Of a DNA stretch of 64,000 nucleotides, positions 26,479 through 35,405 are shown in pieces; positions within the stretch are counted from its first letter, which is position 1; every line of letters starts with the position of its first letter. Location: positions 1-64,000 of the forward strand of contig CAYSWV010000001.1 in assembly GCA_964434865.1 (NCBI GenBank), given 5' to 3'. Under the pieces are notes generated by a model. That model was given only the letters and a program-made list of their open reading frames with translations. It was not told the DNA's origin and searched no databases. The DNA comes from CAYSWV01 sp964434865. Lineage in GTDB: Bacteria > Cyanobacteriota > Cyanobacteriia > Thermostichales > Thermostichaceae. Position numbers and translations under genes: made by a program.

Positions 26479-26754
26479 ATGGCTGTAAAAGTTTTAATTC
26501 CTACACCTTTGCAGAAGCTAACCCAGGATCAAGCTGAGATCAATTGCGAAGGCGGTACCATTCACGAGCTATTGACAGCTTTAGAGTCTCGCTGCCCTGG
26601 TATCAAAGAGCGGCTATGTGATGAGTCAGGTCAATTGCGCCGGTTTGTCAATTTCTATGTCAATAGTGAGGATATTCGCTTTTTGCAAGGTGCCGAAACG
26701 CCTCTAAAAGATGGTGATGAAGTGAGCATTGTGCCCGCAATAGCAGGGGGTTAA
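26479..26754 (+). CDS. MoaD/ThiS-like ubiquitin-fold sulphur carrier
   Basis: A 91-residue beta-grasp protein ending in the diagnostic Gly-Gly (VSIVPAIAGG), whose C-terminal carboxylate can be adenylated and thiocarboxylated by a MoeB/ThiF enzyme. FYVNSEDIRFLQGAETPLKD is typical of MoaD-type carriers. ATG preceded by ggag. It follows thrC with 34 bp spacing, not a molybdopterin gene, which points to the CysO-like group of carriers linked to PLP enzymes. A terminator follows. Confidence 0.85.
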   Translation: MAVKVLIPTPLQKLTQDQAEINCEGGTIHELLTALESRCPGIKERLCDESGQLRRFVNFYVNSEDIRFLQGAETPLKDGDEVSIVPAIAGG

Positions 26755-26776
26755 TCCCAACCAGAGTGAAGCGTTC

Positions 26777-26807
26777 AGATCTCATCGGCAGGTGGGATCT
26801 TTTTTAT
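26777..26807 (+). terminator. intrinsic terminator after the thrC-moaD-like unit
   Basis: agatctca (26777-26784) pairs with tgggatct (26793-26800), one G-T wobble, across an 8-base loop and is followed by a run of T. Confidence 0.75.
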
Positions 26808-26976
26808 CTGGGCCTGAGTGATCAAGCTCAACGGCAGGGATCAATCATAGCTAGTTAAATCCTGGCAACAGATCATTCAACATCTCTTCAGATTAAGCAG
26901 CGGGAGATTGTGTTTAAATAGACTAACTTTATTGATACCATTGAGCGGTCAACTGTCTGATGGCTTCGGGTACACT

Positions 26977-27018
26977 AATCAAGACATACACCAATCAAGA
27001 CACACACCAATCAAGACA
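26977..27018. repeat. 16-bp tandem triplication
   Basis: Units aatcaagacatacacc, aatcaagacacacacc and a truncated aatcaagaca follow directly at 26977, 26993 and 27009, ending about 20 bp before the next start codon. Confidence 0.88.
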
Positions 27019-27039
27019 TAAGATCGGTATGGAGGAGCT

Positions 27040-27453
27040 GTGTTAGAAGCTGCATCTAGTATTCCAACGTCATTACCCTCTCGGAGCGTATCAACTGAGA
27101 AATCTCTGGAGAGCAACACAGAAACAAGACCTTGGGGCACCTTTACAGTCTTAGAAGAAGGACCTGCTTATAAAATTAAACGAATAGTCGTACTCCCCAA
27201 ACATCGATTAAGTCTCCAAATGCATTACCACCGCAGCGAACACTGGATTGTTGTATCGGGCACGGCTAAAGTCACCTGTGGTTCTGAAGAAAATGTGATC
27301 ACAGCTAATCAATCCACTTATGTCCCGCCTTGCACCAAACATCGCTTGGAAAATCCTGGGGCTATCCCCTTAATCCTGATTGAAGTTCAGAATGGACAAT
27401 ATTTAGGTGAAGACGATATCATTCGCTTTAGTGACGATTATGCTCGGGCTTAG
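27040..27453 (+). CDS. cupin of the mannose-6-phosphate isomerase / ManC C-terminal type
   Basis: A 137-residue protein that corresponds to the isolated C-terminal cupin domain of type II mannose-1-phosphate guanylyltransferase/phosphomannose isomerase. RPWGTFTVLEEG, then LPKHRLSLQMHYHRSEHWIV with metal-binding His residues, VTANQSTYVPPCTKHRLENP and the final FSDDYARA-like end are diagnostic. It probably interconverts fructose-6-phosphate and mannose-6-phosphate for GDP-mannose and polysaccharide synthesis, although other cupin functions are possible. GTG start at 27040, with GGAGG at 27031-27035. Confidence 0.85.
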   Translation: MLEAASSIPTSLPSRSVSTEKSLESNTETRPWGTFTVLEEGPAYKIKRIVVLPKHRLSLQMHYHRSEHWIVVSGTAKVTCGSEENVITANQSTYVPPCTKHRLENPGAIPLILIEVQNGQYLGEDDIIRFSDDYARA

Positions 27454-28072
27454 GCTCTGCCGGCATCACTGGAAATGCTTAGTCATAACCTAGCCACCTG
27501 ACTATACCCAAATAGATACACCAAAATAGATGATTGACCTCACTCCAAGTGTCTAGCTCAACAGAGTTTAGATCTGGAGTGTTAAGTTGTGAGTCATACT
27601 TTTATCCTCCTGATGCGAGTCCACCTAGAGGATCACGAGCTTGGGCACTTTCCATCCACAAATAAGCCTAAACCAGCCTTAACTTTTTACTAAATCTTAA
27701 TCAAATCAGGCGCTACATCATTAGCTTTACATTTAAGCCAAAGCCCTTGACAGACCCACCAAAAACCTAATTTAGTTTGTTCTATTTGTCAACTAGACAT
27801 CTAGACATCTAGAGCATTTATATAGAAATTTTTTCCTATTGACATTAGCCCAGTAGGCTCGCAACAACAACCCTAGTGTTTGTACGACTCCGTATTGTTC
27901 AATATATTACCAGGAGTTTTAGCTCATTGGATTGCAAGACTTGATAGTTTTTTTACATGCTTTTGTCCAAGTAGTTTCACTGATGACCTAAACTGATGGT
28001 AGGGTACTAAGATTTAGAGGCGATTTCTGAGTCACTGATAGATAGAAGCAGTCACGATTTGAGGCGGCAACA
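27454..28072. other. intergenic region before the receiver-like gene
   Basis: About 620 bp, AT-rich, with an 8-bp tandem (ctagacat, 27793-27808) and no supported gene. The distance could hold a long leader or a small RNA, but I see no signature. Confidence 0.5.
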
Positions 28073-28432
28073 ATGACTAAAAAATTCATTTTGGTAATTG
28101 AAAGTGATCTATCTAAACGTGATGAATTGATGACACTCCTACGCAAGTATAACTTCCTGGCTGTAGGGTTTACAGATCTCCCTCCTCTCGAAGATAAGGA
28201 CCCTACGGTACTAGCTGATTTGATTTTGATCAGCACCAATGCTCCTGCTTACGAAATATATGGTAAGCTGAGAAGACATAAATATTATAAAGCTGTACCT
28301 TGTATTCTACTAACAGAGAAGTCAAATAGAAAAAGTATCATTAAAGCTCAAAATATAGGTATGGTTGATTATTTAGCAAGGCCTTTTGATGCTGAAGAAT
28401 TTACGTCTGTATTGAAAAGTCATCTAAACTAG
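28073..28432 (+). CDS. atypical receiver-domain protein lacking the phospho-acceptor Asp
   Basis: A 119-residue single receiver-like domain. ILVIESDLSKRD at 6-17 matches the acidic strand, CILLTEKSN near 77-85 the switch strand, and VDYLARPFDAEEF the C-terminal strand-helix. The phospho-acceptor Asp expected in DLILxDxxMP is Ser54 here (DLILISTNAP), and the conserved Lys of the KPF motif is Arg103. Phosphorylation by a histidine kinase is therefore unlikely. Such pseudo-receivers often act through binding. The next gene is unrelated. Confidence 0.8.
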   Translation: MTKKFILVIESDLSKRDELMTLLRKYNFLAVGFTDLPPLEDKDPTVLADLILISTNAPAYEIYGKLRRHKYYKAVPCILLTEKSNRKSIIKAQNIGMVDYLARPFDAEEFTSVLKSHLN

Positions 28433-28502
28433 TCAGCAGATCTGATGGCTTACTCCAGATCTCAAACATTTATACTGGGATAAGCATTAGAGTTGATCCC
28501 TT

Positions 28503-29585
28503 ATGAAAAGACATATGAAAAGACGGCATTTCATTCAGACTGGTGGAGCGCTCCTTGGAGTCACTTGGGCAGGGACGGGGACCGGACAAACTATCTCCAC
28601 ACCCCTATTAGCTGCAACCCCCTTATCTACGCATCATGAAATGGCAGAGCGGGTCCTTGCCTTTCTGGACTCTCTTAATCAAGAACAACAAATGCAGGCT
28701 ACCTTCTCCTTCAATAGCGAGGAACGTTTCAATTGGCACTACACCCCTCGATCACGACAGGGTATTTCACTTAAAGCGTTGAACACCAATCAACAACAAC
28801 AACTAGGCCAGCTCCTAGAGTTCAGTCTAAGTGAAATCGGGTATCAAAAAGTTCAATCCATAATCACGTTAGAAACGGTCTTACAGCAACTGGGGGGATC
28901 TCCCTCTTTTCGTGATCCAGAACTCTACTATCTGACTGTATTTGGTAGCCCACCTCAGTTTCCTTGGGGATGGCGATTTGAAGGACATCATTTGTCCTTA
29001 AATATTACCGTGCTCACCCCTGAGTCGCTGGCAGTTACCCCAGCATTTTGGGGCGCTAACCCAGCTAATGTCACCATTTCACCACACCAAGGGTTACGCG
29101 CTCTGGCTCAAGAACAGGATCTAGCCTTTGAATTACTACGTAGTTTATCTCCACTTCAATCTGAACAGATCTATCTTTCTGATCAATCCTTTGGTGATAT
29201 TTTGACAGGGCCGGGGCGAGCTGACAGCCTCAATCAGCCTATGGGTCTACTCTTAGGGGATATGTCGCTGGAGAGCCGGGAGCGAGCCATTCGTTTGATC
29301 AATACCTATCTTCAAAATATGCGCCAGGATTGGGCTGATTATTACTCTCAAAAGATACAAGATGCCAGCCTTGATCAGATCCGATTTAGTTGGGCAGGTG
29401 GCATCGAACCTGGACAAGCTCATTATTATCGTCTTCATGGTCCTACCGTGCTGATTGAATATGACAATACTCAAAACAATGCCAATCATATTCATGCCAT
29501 TTGGCGAGATTTACAACAGGACTTTGGTGGCGATGTACTGGGTTTACATTATGAGCACCCTATTCATGCACATCACTTTAAATAA
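28503..29585 (+). CDS. exported DUF3500 family protein
   Basis: A 360-residue protein with a twin-arginine-like N-terminus (KRRHFIQTGGALLGVTWA) and a long DUF3500 domain. HHEMAERVLAFLDSLNQEQ near the N-terminus, RFNWHYTPRSRQGISLKAL and the C-terminal pair YYRLHGPTVLIEYDN and HIHAIWRDLQQDFGGD are family blocks. The function of DUF3500 is not known; the many conserved His suggest metal or haem binding. The start region is a 12-bp duplication (28503-28526), which gives two alternative ATG codons in frame, MKRHMKRRHF. Confidence 0.85.
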   Translation: MKRHMKRRHFIQTGGALLGVTWAGTGTGQTISTPLLAATPLSTHHEMAERVLAFLDSLNQEQQMQATFSFNSEERFNWHYTPRSRQGISLKALNTNQQQQLGQLLEFSLSEIGYQKVQSIITLETVLQQLGGSPSFRDPELYYLTVFGSPPQFPWGWRFEGHHLSLNITVLTPESLAVTPAFWGANPANVTISPHQGLRALAQEQDLAFELLRSLSPLQSEQIYLSDQSFGDILTGPGRADSLNQPMGLLLGDMSLESRERAIRLINTYLQNMRQDWADYYSQKIQDASLDQIRFSWAGGIEPGQAHYYRLHGPTVLIEYDNTQNNANHIHAIWRDLQQDFGGDVLGLHYEHPIHAHHFK

Positions 29586-29707
29586 AATGGAAGTGTAGAT
29601 GTCCAGTTTTTCCACTGATCTCAAGATGCTCGGTGAGGGATCCAGGTGGGAAGCCAACTTAGCTAAAGCAAGCTAGGATAGCTCCATACGCTGTATTCTC
29701 AAGATCT

Positions 29708-30499
29708 ATGAGCGAATTAAACCGTTATGGAGCTTTACTGAAACAATTTTGGGGGGCATCTCTTGCTGTTGAAATGGAATACCGGCTCAACTTTTGGTTT
29801 GCCACGCTGGGTAGTCTTGGCAATTTAGCAGGGGGGATCTTTGGCCTGTTTTTATTCTATCAAGGGGGCTATACTTTTCAAGGATGGAGCTGGGAAGAGG
29901 CGCTGTTAGTCCTTGCTATTTTCACCCTATTGCAAGGTATATCCGCAACCTTTTTGAATCCAAATTTGAGTCGAATTGTTCAACATGTGCAGCAAGGAAC
30001 GTTAGATTTTGTCTTGCTCAAACCTATTAGCAGCCAGTTTTGGTTATCTACCCGATCACTATCCCCTTGGGGTATTCCTGATATTGCTTTTGCAGTGCTG
30101 ATCTTAGTTTATGCTGGCCATGAGCTAAATCTATCGTTACCGTCCTATCTCATCAGTACGATCCCGATTAGTTTAGGGTTGGTATTACTATATAGTCTCT
30201 GGTTTATGCTAGGCGCCACCAGCATTTGGTTTGTCAAGATCTACAATGTCACCGAAGTGCTGCGAGGCTTAATTGAAGCAGGCCGGTATCCTATGGTGGC
30301 TTATCCCGCTGCCTATCGCTTTTTTTTCACGTTTATTGTACCTGTGGCTTTCTTGACTACTATTCCAGCTGAAGTGCTATTAGGTCGGAGTCATTTAGGT
30401 TGGGTGGTTGGCTCGGCTGGGTTGGCGGCTGGCTCATTAGTTATTTCAAATTTATTTTGGCGATTTGCATTACGGTTTTACACAAGTGCTTCCAGCTAA
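29708..30499 (+). CDS. ABC-2 type permease (DUF990-like)
   Basis: A 263-residue integral membrane protein with about six hydrophobic segments (around 30-55, 62-82, 110-130, 145-170, 205-225, 235-255). RIVQHVQQGTLDFVLLKPIS after the second segment is typical of the ABC-2/DUF990 permeases, which work as heterodimers with an ATPase. No ATPase or second permease of the same operon is adjacent, so the transported substrate is unknown. It converges on the next gene with a 9-bp gap. Confidence 0.82.
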   Translation: MSELNRYGALLKQFWGASLAVEMEYRLNFWFATLGSLGNLAGGIFGLFLFYQGGYTFQGWSWEEALLVLAIFTLLQGISATFLNPNLSRIVQHVQQGTLDFVLLKPISSQFWLSTRSLSPWGIPDIAFAVLILVYAGHELNLSLPSYLISTIPISLGLVLLYSLWFMLGATSIWFVKIYNVTEVLRGLIEAGRYPMVAYPAAYRFFFTFIVPVAFLTTIPAEVLLGRSHLGWVVGSAGLAAGSLVISNLFWRFALRFYTSASS

Positions 30500-30508
30500 A
30501 CTCAGATC

Positions 30509-32047
30509 TTAAAATCCCAACAGCTGCCCCAGCTGACGACTACGCCAATAGCCAACAGCAACAATCAAGCCAATGAGGCCAAAGACTAACCCAGCCCAGT
30601 CGGCTTCAAGTTGAGTACCATAGGCAAATCCACTCCAAGCGATCCAGGAGACAAAATTTAAGAAGCCCAAAATCAAATCCCCTGGATCAGCTCGTTGCCC
30701 GCGTCTAAATAACTCTTCAAATTTAATCGGACGCGTATTCCACAAACTCAATAAAGCATTGGTGGCAGTTCCACCTACAAAGATCAGAGTGGCCACCACC
30801 CATTGTCCACCTTGGACATAAATTAGCCCTAAGATAGGACTCAGCAGTAACCAAACTGGAATTAAAGCAGCTAGTAATTTAAATCCTCGGATCCGCTCGT
30901 TACTGATCGGAGACGATCTTAATAAATCAGAGGCTTCTTCACCTGAGACACAAATCTGAACTAAAGCGGCTACTAAGTTACTACCAATAAACACAAGACC
31001 CGCTGCTGAGAGAGCACTGGACTGCTGATCTCTAACGACTATCACACCAAACAAGCCTAAAAAAACGAATTGGAGAGCTATTTGAGAAATCAAGTAGGGG
31101 TTTCGTAAAATTAAGGTCCATTCCTTAAACAATAATAATTGATTCAAGTTTTCCTTAAATTGCAACTGGGTAGGGATCCTAGCAGGCTTGGGTTTTGAGG
31201 CCGCTGAGTGTTGAGTTCCTTGAATGAAGGCTTGATGCATCATTTCCACAGCCACCCAAGTGAATCCAAGACTCAAACCCAAAGTTAGCACCACTGAAAC
31301 AGGATCAAACCAAACAGCCCTCGCTGGAAACCAGATCCAACTCTGACTGCCCAAAAGACCATCCTCACTAAACCAACGCGTTACGATCTGGGTCCATGCG
31401 GCTGGAATGGGTAAAGCCTGATCAAAACGACTGATGAGTTGTGAAATCACAATGATGAGAGCAGAAAGGATCGAGGCTAGGATCTGGGCAATCACCCGTG
31501 CCCGATTCCCTCCCACCACACGGACCAGCCAGAGGGAAAACATCATGGCTGTGCTACTGGCTGTCAGATACAAACACATCAACGTTAGGATGAGACCCCA
31601 AAGTGGATGAAAGACCAAAGCCAGAATCACTAAGATAAAGAAAGGCCAACTAAACGCCAAGGCTAACTGAATCGCAATACTGAGTAATCGACTGGTTAAA
31701 ATAACTTTGCTGTTTAATGGAGAAGCCAGTAATAGATCTAAATCACCTCGTTCAAACACCGTTGTGACACATAGATTAATGGCTTGAGCAAAAGATAGAA
31801 GAAACCAAAACCCTAAAAATCCGACGGCGATCCATAGCAAGGTGCCACCTTCAAAGCCTGCATCATCCAGAGACAACTCACCAGCAGATCTGGAGAGCAG
31901 CCAAATCACACCACCTAACAGCAGCATGACAGCAGCAAACAAGATGCCCATAATTACAGTAATTCGACTGCCTGGTTTACTGAAAAACTCACGCCACCAA
32001 AGCTTTAATTCATAGCGTAGCAGCCATAGTAATGATCCCACTTTCAT
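30509..32047 (-). CDS. large ABC-2-type exporter membrane protein
   Basis: A 512-residue membrane protein with about eleven hydrophobic stretches in two halves separated by a soluble loop near 275-305 (HSAASKPKPARIPTQLQF). FERGDLDLLLASPLNSKVIL is the amphipathic coupling element of ABC-2 permeases, repeated in the second half as SGEEASDLLRSSPISNERI. It looks like a fused pair of half-permeases. No ATPase is next to it. Substrate unknown. Confidence 0.8.
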   Translation of the reverse strand: MKVGSLLWLLRYELKLWWREFFSKPGSRITVIMGILFAAVMLLLGGVIWLLSRSAGELSLDDAGFEGGTLLWIAVGFLGFWFLLSFAQAINLCVTTVFERGDLDLLLASPLNSKVILTSRLLSIAIQLALAFSWPFFILVILALVFHPLWGLILTLMCLYLTASSTAMMFSLWLVRVVGGNRARVIAQILASILSALIIVISQLISRFDQALPIPAAWTQIVTRWFSEDGLLGSQSWIWFPARAVWFDPVSVVLTLGLSLGFTWVAVEMMHQAFIQGTQHSAASKPKPARIPTQLQFKENLNQLLLFKEWTLILRNPYLISQIALQFVFLGLFGVIVVRDQQSSALSAAGLVFIGSNLVAALVQICVSGEEASDLLRSSPISNERIRGFKLLAALIPVWLLLSPILGLIYVQGGQWVVATLIFVGGTATNALLSLWNTRPIKFEELFRRGQRADPGDLILGFLNFVSWIAWSGFAYGTQLEADWAGLVFGLIGLIVAVGYWRSRQLGQLLGF

Positions 32048-32246
32048 AGCCTAGATCCCTAAGAGATACTCTATTCAACTTCAGCCGTTAGCTTAGTTTG
32101 CCTTCAACTTAATCCCAGAGGGATCCTGAAAAACCTGTACGAAGGGGCCACTCCATCGGTTAACCTATCTCATTATTTCCCAGCAAAAGCTAAAGAATAC
32201 GCTAGTCTAGTAAATGTAACAGTTTGTATACCCAACCAGGAATCCT

Positions 32247-33425
32247 ATGCAACGAATCATTCTGATGACAGGTAAAGGTGGTGTCGGTAAAACTTCGATG
32301 GCTGCTGCAACTGGGTGGCGTTGTGCGGAGTTGGGGTATAAGACTTTAGTGTTAAGTACAGATCCCGCTCACTCACTAGCGGATAGTTTTGATCAAACCC
32401 TAGGGCATGATCCGATCGAAGTCCAACCCAACCTCTGGGGTGCTGAACTCGATGCTCTGATTGAACTCCAAGAAAACTGGGGATCGGTTAAGTCCTACAT
32501 CACAGAAGTCTTACAAGCTCGAGGATTAGATGGCATCCAAGCTCAGGAGTTAGCAATTTTACCCGGGATGGACGAGATCTTTTCCTTGGTACGGGTCAAT
32601 CGTCATTATGATGAGGATGATTTTGATGTCTTAATTATTGATTCAGCTCCAACAGGCACAGCTTTACGGTTATTAAGCCTACCTGAGGTCTCTGGCTGGT
32701 ACATGCGTAAGTTCTACAAACCCTTTCAAGGCATTGCTCAAGTTCTACGCCCAGTAGCTGAACCTATCATCAAAGGGATTACAGGAATTCCGCTACCTAA
32801 CAATCAGGTGATGGACGCGCCCTACGAATTTTATGAAAAGATTGAGCGGCTTGAAAAAATTCTCACTAATAACCAGATCACATCTGTAAGATTAGTCACT
32901 AACCCTGAAAAAATGGTGGTTAAAGAGTCATTACGAGCCCATGCTTATCTTAGTTTATACGGCGTTTCAACTGATCTAGTCATTGCTAACCGAATTATTC
33001 CAGAGGATGTTCAAGATCCGTATTTTTCTAGATGGAAAGCCTCCCAGAAGCATTATCGCCAGCAAATTCGGGATGATTTTTCGCCACTTCCTATTAAAGA
33101 GATCCCGCTCTATGCTGAAGAGATGGTGGGGTGGGAGGCTCTAGAACGTCTCAAGTCAGATCTGTGGGCTGAGATGGATCCAGCCGCTGTTATCTATAAA
33201 GAGACAACTATGTCGGTTGTAACTGATGATGGCCAGTATCGCCTGGATCTGTATTTACCTGGTATTCCTAAAGATCAAATTGAATTAACTAAAACAGGGG
33301 ATGAATTGAACATCCGGATCGGCAACCACCGTCGAAATCTAGTGTTACCTCAAGCGCTCGCTGAAATGAGACCAGCTAAAGCTAAGATGGAGGAAGATTA
33401 TCTCAAAATTCATTTTGCAGCCTAG
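32247..33425 (+). CDS. ArsA/Get3-like ATPase with C-terminal HSP20-like domain
   Basis: A 392-residue cytosolic ATPase of the ArsA/Get3 group. GKGGVGKTS at 9-17 is the deviant Walker A, LSTDPAHSLADSF near 36-48 the switch, and IIDSAPTGTALRLL the later nucleotide-binding element. Residues from about 318 are the ArsA_HSP20 domain (QYRLDLYLPGIPKDQIELTK), common in cyanobacterial and plastid members. Only one or two Cys are present and the arsenite-binding Cys triad and the Get3 CxxC are absent, so neither arsenite export nor classical tail-anchored targeting is indicated. Substrate unknown. Confidence 0.88.
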   Translation: MQRIILMTGKGGVGKTSMAAATGWRCAELGYKTLVLSTDPAHSLADSFDQTLGHDPIEVQPNLWGAELDALIELQENWGSVKSYITEVLQARGLDGIQAQELAILPGMDEIFSLVRVNRHYDEDDFDVLIIDSAPTGTALRLLSLPEVSGWYMRKFYKPFQGIAQVLRPVAEPIIKGITGIPLPNNQVMDAPYEFYEKIERLEKILTNNQITSVRLVTNPEKMVVKESLRAHAYLSLYGVSTDLVIANRIIPEDVQDPYFSRWKASQKHYRQQIRDDFSPLPIKEIPLYAEEMVGWEALERLKSDLWAEMDPAAVIYKETTMSVVTDDGQYRLDLYLPGIPKDQIELTKTGDELNIRIGNHRRNLVLPQALAEMRPAKAKMEEDYLKIHFAA

Positions 33426-33881
33426 TCGCAAAAGACTTCAAGTAAACGCAATCTAGCTCAGATGGGTCCCAAGGTTAGCCTCTGGGCTAGGCTATTGTGT
33501 CACACATTACGATTTGAAGCTTGATCAAGACTGATGAGACGACCACTATGAACATTTATGAATATTGTATTTGAATTTTATTTTAGTTTCACCCCTAAAA
33601 GTTAAAACCGGCTTGGAACCTATCAGGGATTTCAAAGTCAACCTCCTGGCAATAAGGGCCTGACTGACGTTGTCTAACACGCCACTTAAAGCAGTATTTT
33701 GAGACCGTTTAGACAACTAATCCAGATAAGCGTGACCCTGGCCAGCTCTGTCATCAGCAAGGCCATCTCAAGCTTAACCCCATCTTATGCCACATTTAAG
33801 CATGGATCCGCAATTAAACTTGACAATACTTTACATTTGTTAACTATAATTGGATCAAACGCGAGTCCATAAGGAAATGTC
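33426..33881. other. intergenic region with promoter for the rhodanese-like gene
   Basis: About 455 bp. Apart from the promoter at its right end I see no gene, repeat or RNA. Confidence 0.55.
33820..33850 (+). promoter_or_regulatory. sigma-70-type promoter of the rhodanese-like gene
   Basis: Perfect TTGACA (33820-33825) and TATAAT (33845-33850) hexamers with 19-bp spacing, 31 bp upstream of the start codon. The spacing is slightly long. Confidence 0.65.
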
Positions 33882-34247
33882 ATGAAAAAGATATTGGGAT
33901 TAATTCCAGTTCCTGCTGCTCTGCAACCCCAATCTACAGTTGAAGATCTACAGGCCCGTCTGAAGTGGGGTGAGCCTGCACTAACGATCCTAGATGTCCG
34001 GGATCGGGATAGTTTCTATGTTGCTCACATTGAAGGCTCCATCCACGTTCCATCTGAGACTTTAGTGGAACAAGCTAAGGCTTACTTGTCACCTGTGCGT
34101 GATTTGTATGTCTATGGTGCCTCTGATGAAGAGACAGGTGCAGCAGCAGAACAACTCCGTCAGGCTGGGTTTGATAGCGTGGCTGAATTGAAGGGGGGTC
34201 TCAAAGCCTGGACGTCTGCTGGTTACCCTGTTGAGAAAGTTGCCTAA
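33882..34247 (+). CDS. rhodanese-like protein without catalytic cysteine
   Basis: A 121-residue single rhodanese domain. TILDVRDRDSFYVAHIEGSIHVPSE at about 35-59 and the final LKGGLKAWTSAGYPVE are typical. The loop that normally holds the nucleophile, as in VVYCxxGxRS, reads LYVYGASDEETG here, with Gly79 at the Cys position, so sulphur transfer is not possible by the usual mechanism. It probably binds a partner or ligand. It has its own promoter and is separated from vipp1 by a hairpin. Confidence 0.85.
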   Translation: MKKILGLIPVPAALQPQSTVEDLQARLKWGEPALTILDVRDRDSFYVAHIEGSIHVPSETLVEQAKAYLSPVRDLYVYGASDEETGAAAEQLRQAGFDSVAELKGGLKAWTSAGYPVEKVA

Positions 34248-34290
34248 GGTAATGGGTTGAACTAGATCCTAGTGAAATCTGAGTGAGTTT

Positions 34291-34318
34291 GATCTGGTGG
34301 GGCTTACCTCTCCAGATC
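34291..34318 (+). terminator. hairpin between the rhodanese-like gene and vipp1
   Basis: gatctgg (34291-34297) and ccagatc (34312-34318) pair perfectly and an inner GGGG/CCTC stem closes a four-base loop. The following sequence is only moderately T-rich, so termination is likely but not certain. Confidence 0.5.
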
Positions 34319-34481
34319 TGTTGTAATGTAATGTGCTACGATTCAGGATTTAAATGAGTCTCTGACTATACTGAGGTGGGCTACCCCTTAGTTTTGGCAC
34401 TACGACACCTGAGACTAGTATGCTAGAAACTAAAGAGTACTCACAGTAGCATTGAGACAGGACGCTAGGAGATAGGAGCTA

Positions 34482-35264
34482 ATGGGATTATTTGAGCGGG
34501 TAAGCCGGATCATCAGAGCTAATCTCAATTCAGTGGTGAGCGCTGCAGAAGATCCCGAAAAGATTTTGGAGCAAACCATTCGTGATATGCAAGAAGATCT
34601 TGTACAGCTACGTCAAGCTGTTGCCACGGCAATTGCTAGCCAAAAGCGGATGGAGCGTCAGTATGAGCAGGCTCAGCAAAACGTGGATGAGTGGCAACGG
34701 CGAGCTGAGTTGGCCATGCGAAATAACGATGAAAACTTAGCCCGGGAAGCATTAGTTCGAAAGAAGACTTTTGCTGAAACAGCTCAAGGCTTTAAGCGTC
34801 AGCTTGATGATCAGACCCATCAGGTGAATATTTTACGTACTAATATGACCAAGCTGGAAAGTAAGATCTCTGAAGCAAAAACCAAGAAGGATATGTTAAT
34901 TGCCAGAGCCAAATCAGCTCAAGCCTCTCAACAGATTAGTGAAGTGCTTGGCAAAGTCAATACAACCTCTTCATTTGCAGCCTTTGAGCGGATGGAAGAA
35001 AAAGTTAACACCCTTGAAGCCCGATCAGCTGCAGTGGCTGAAATCTCTGGCGATACGCTAGAAAGTAAATTTGCCAAGCTTGAGAGTGGTACTGATGCTG
35101 ATGTGGATGCTGAACTAGCTCTACTGAAAGCTAGTGTGAAAGGTTCACTACCTCCAGGGCAATCTGACTCATCCCCACCCCATCAAGGTGACGATTCCGA
35201 ACTGTCTGATGTTGATCTTGACCTTGAAAAACTGCGTCGAGAAATTGACAGTCTAGACTCTTAG
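34482..35264 (+). CDS. vipp1: Vipp1/IM30 membrane-remodelling protein
   Basis: ESCRT-III-like protein of the PspA family required for thylakoid biogenesis and membrane integrity. MGLFERVSRIIRANLNSVV is the amphipathic membrane-binding helix; residues about 25-215 are the long coiled-coil core. A Pro/Ser linker (about 222-240) and a C-terminal helix (SDVDLDLEKLRREIDSL) extend beyond PspA and mark it as Vipp1 rather than PspA. Length of 260 residues is typical. The gene stands alone with an agga-rich site before the ATG. Confidence 0.95.
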   Translation: MGLFERVSRIIRANLNSVVSAAEDPEKILEQTIRDMQEDLVQLRQAVATAIASQKRMERQYEQAQQNVDEWQRRAELAMRNNDENLAREALVRKKTFAETAQGFKRQLDDQTHQVNILRTNMTKLESKISEAKTKKDMLIARAKSAQASQQISEVLGKVNTTSSFAAFERMEEKVNTLEARSAAVAEISGDTLESKFAKLESGTDADVDAELALLKASVKGSLPPGQSDSSPPHQGDDSELSDVDLDLEKLRREIDSLDS

Positions 35265-35405
35265 ACCTTACTGATAATTGCAATTATTGATAGTTGCAGT
35301 TACTGATCATCTCAAAGAAATCTAATCCCAGTGATGGCAGGGCCTCCAGAGAACCTGCCTAGTTTCCTCATCAACTCATTGACACAGATCCACAGATTGA
35401 CTCAA

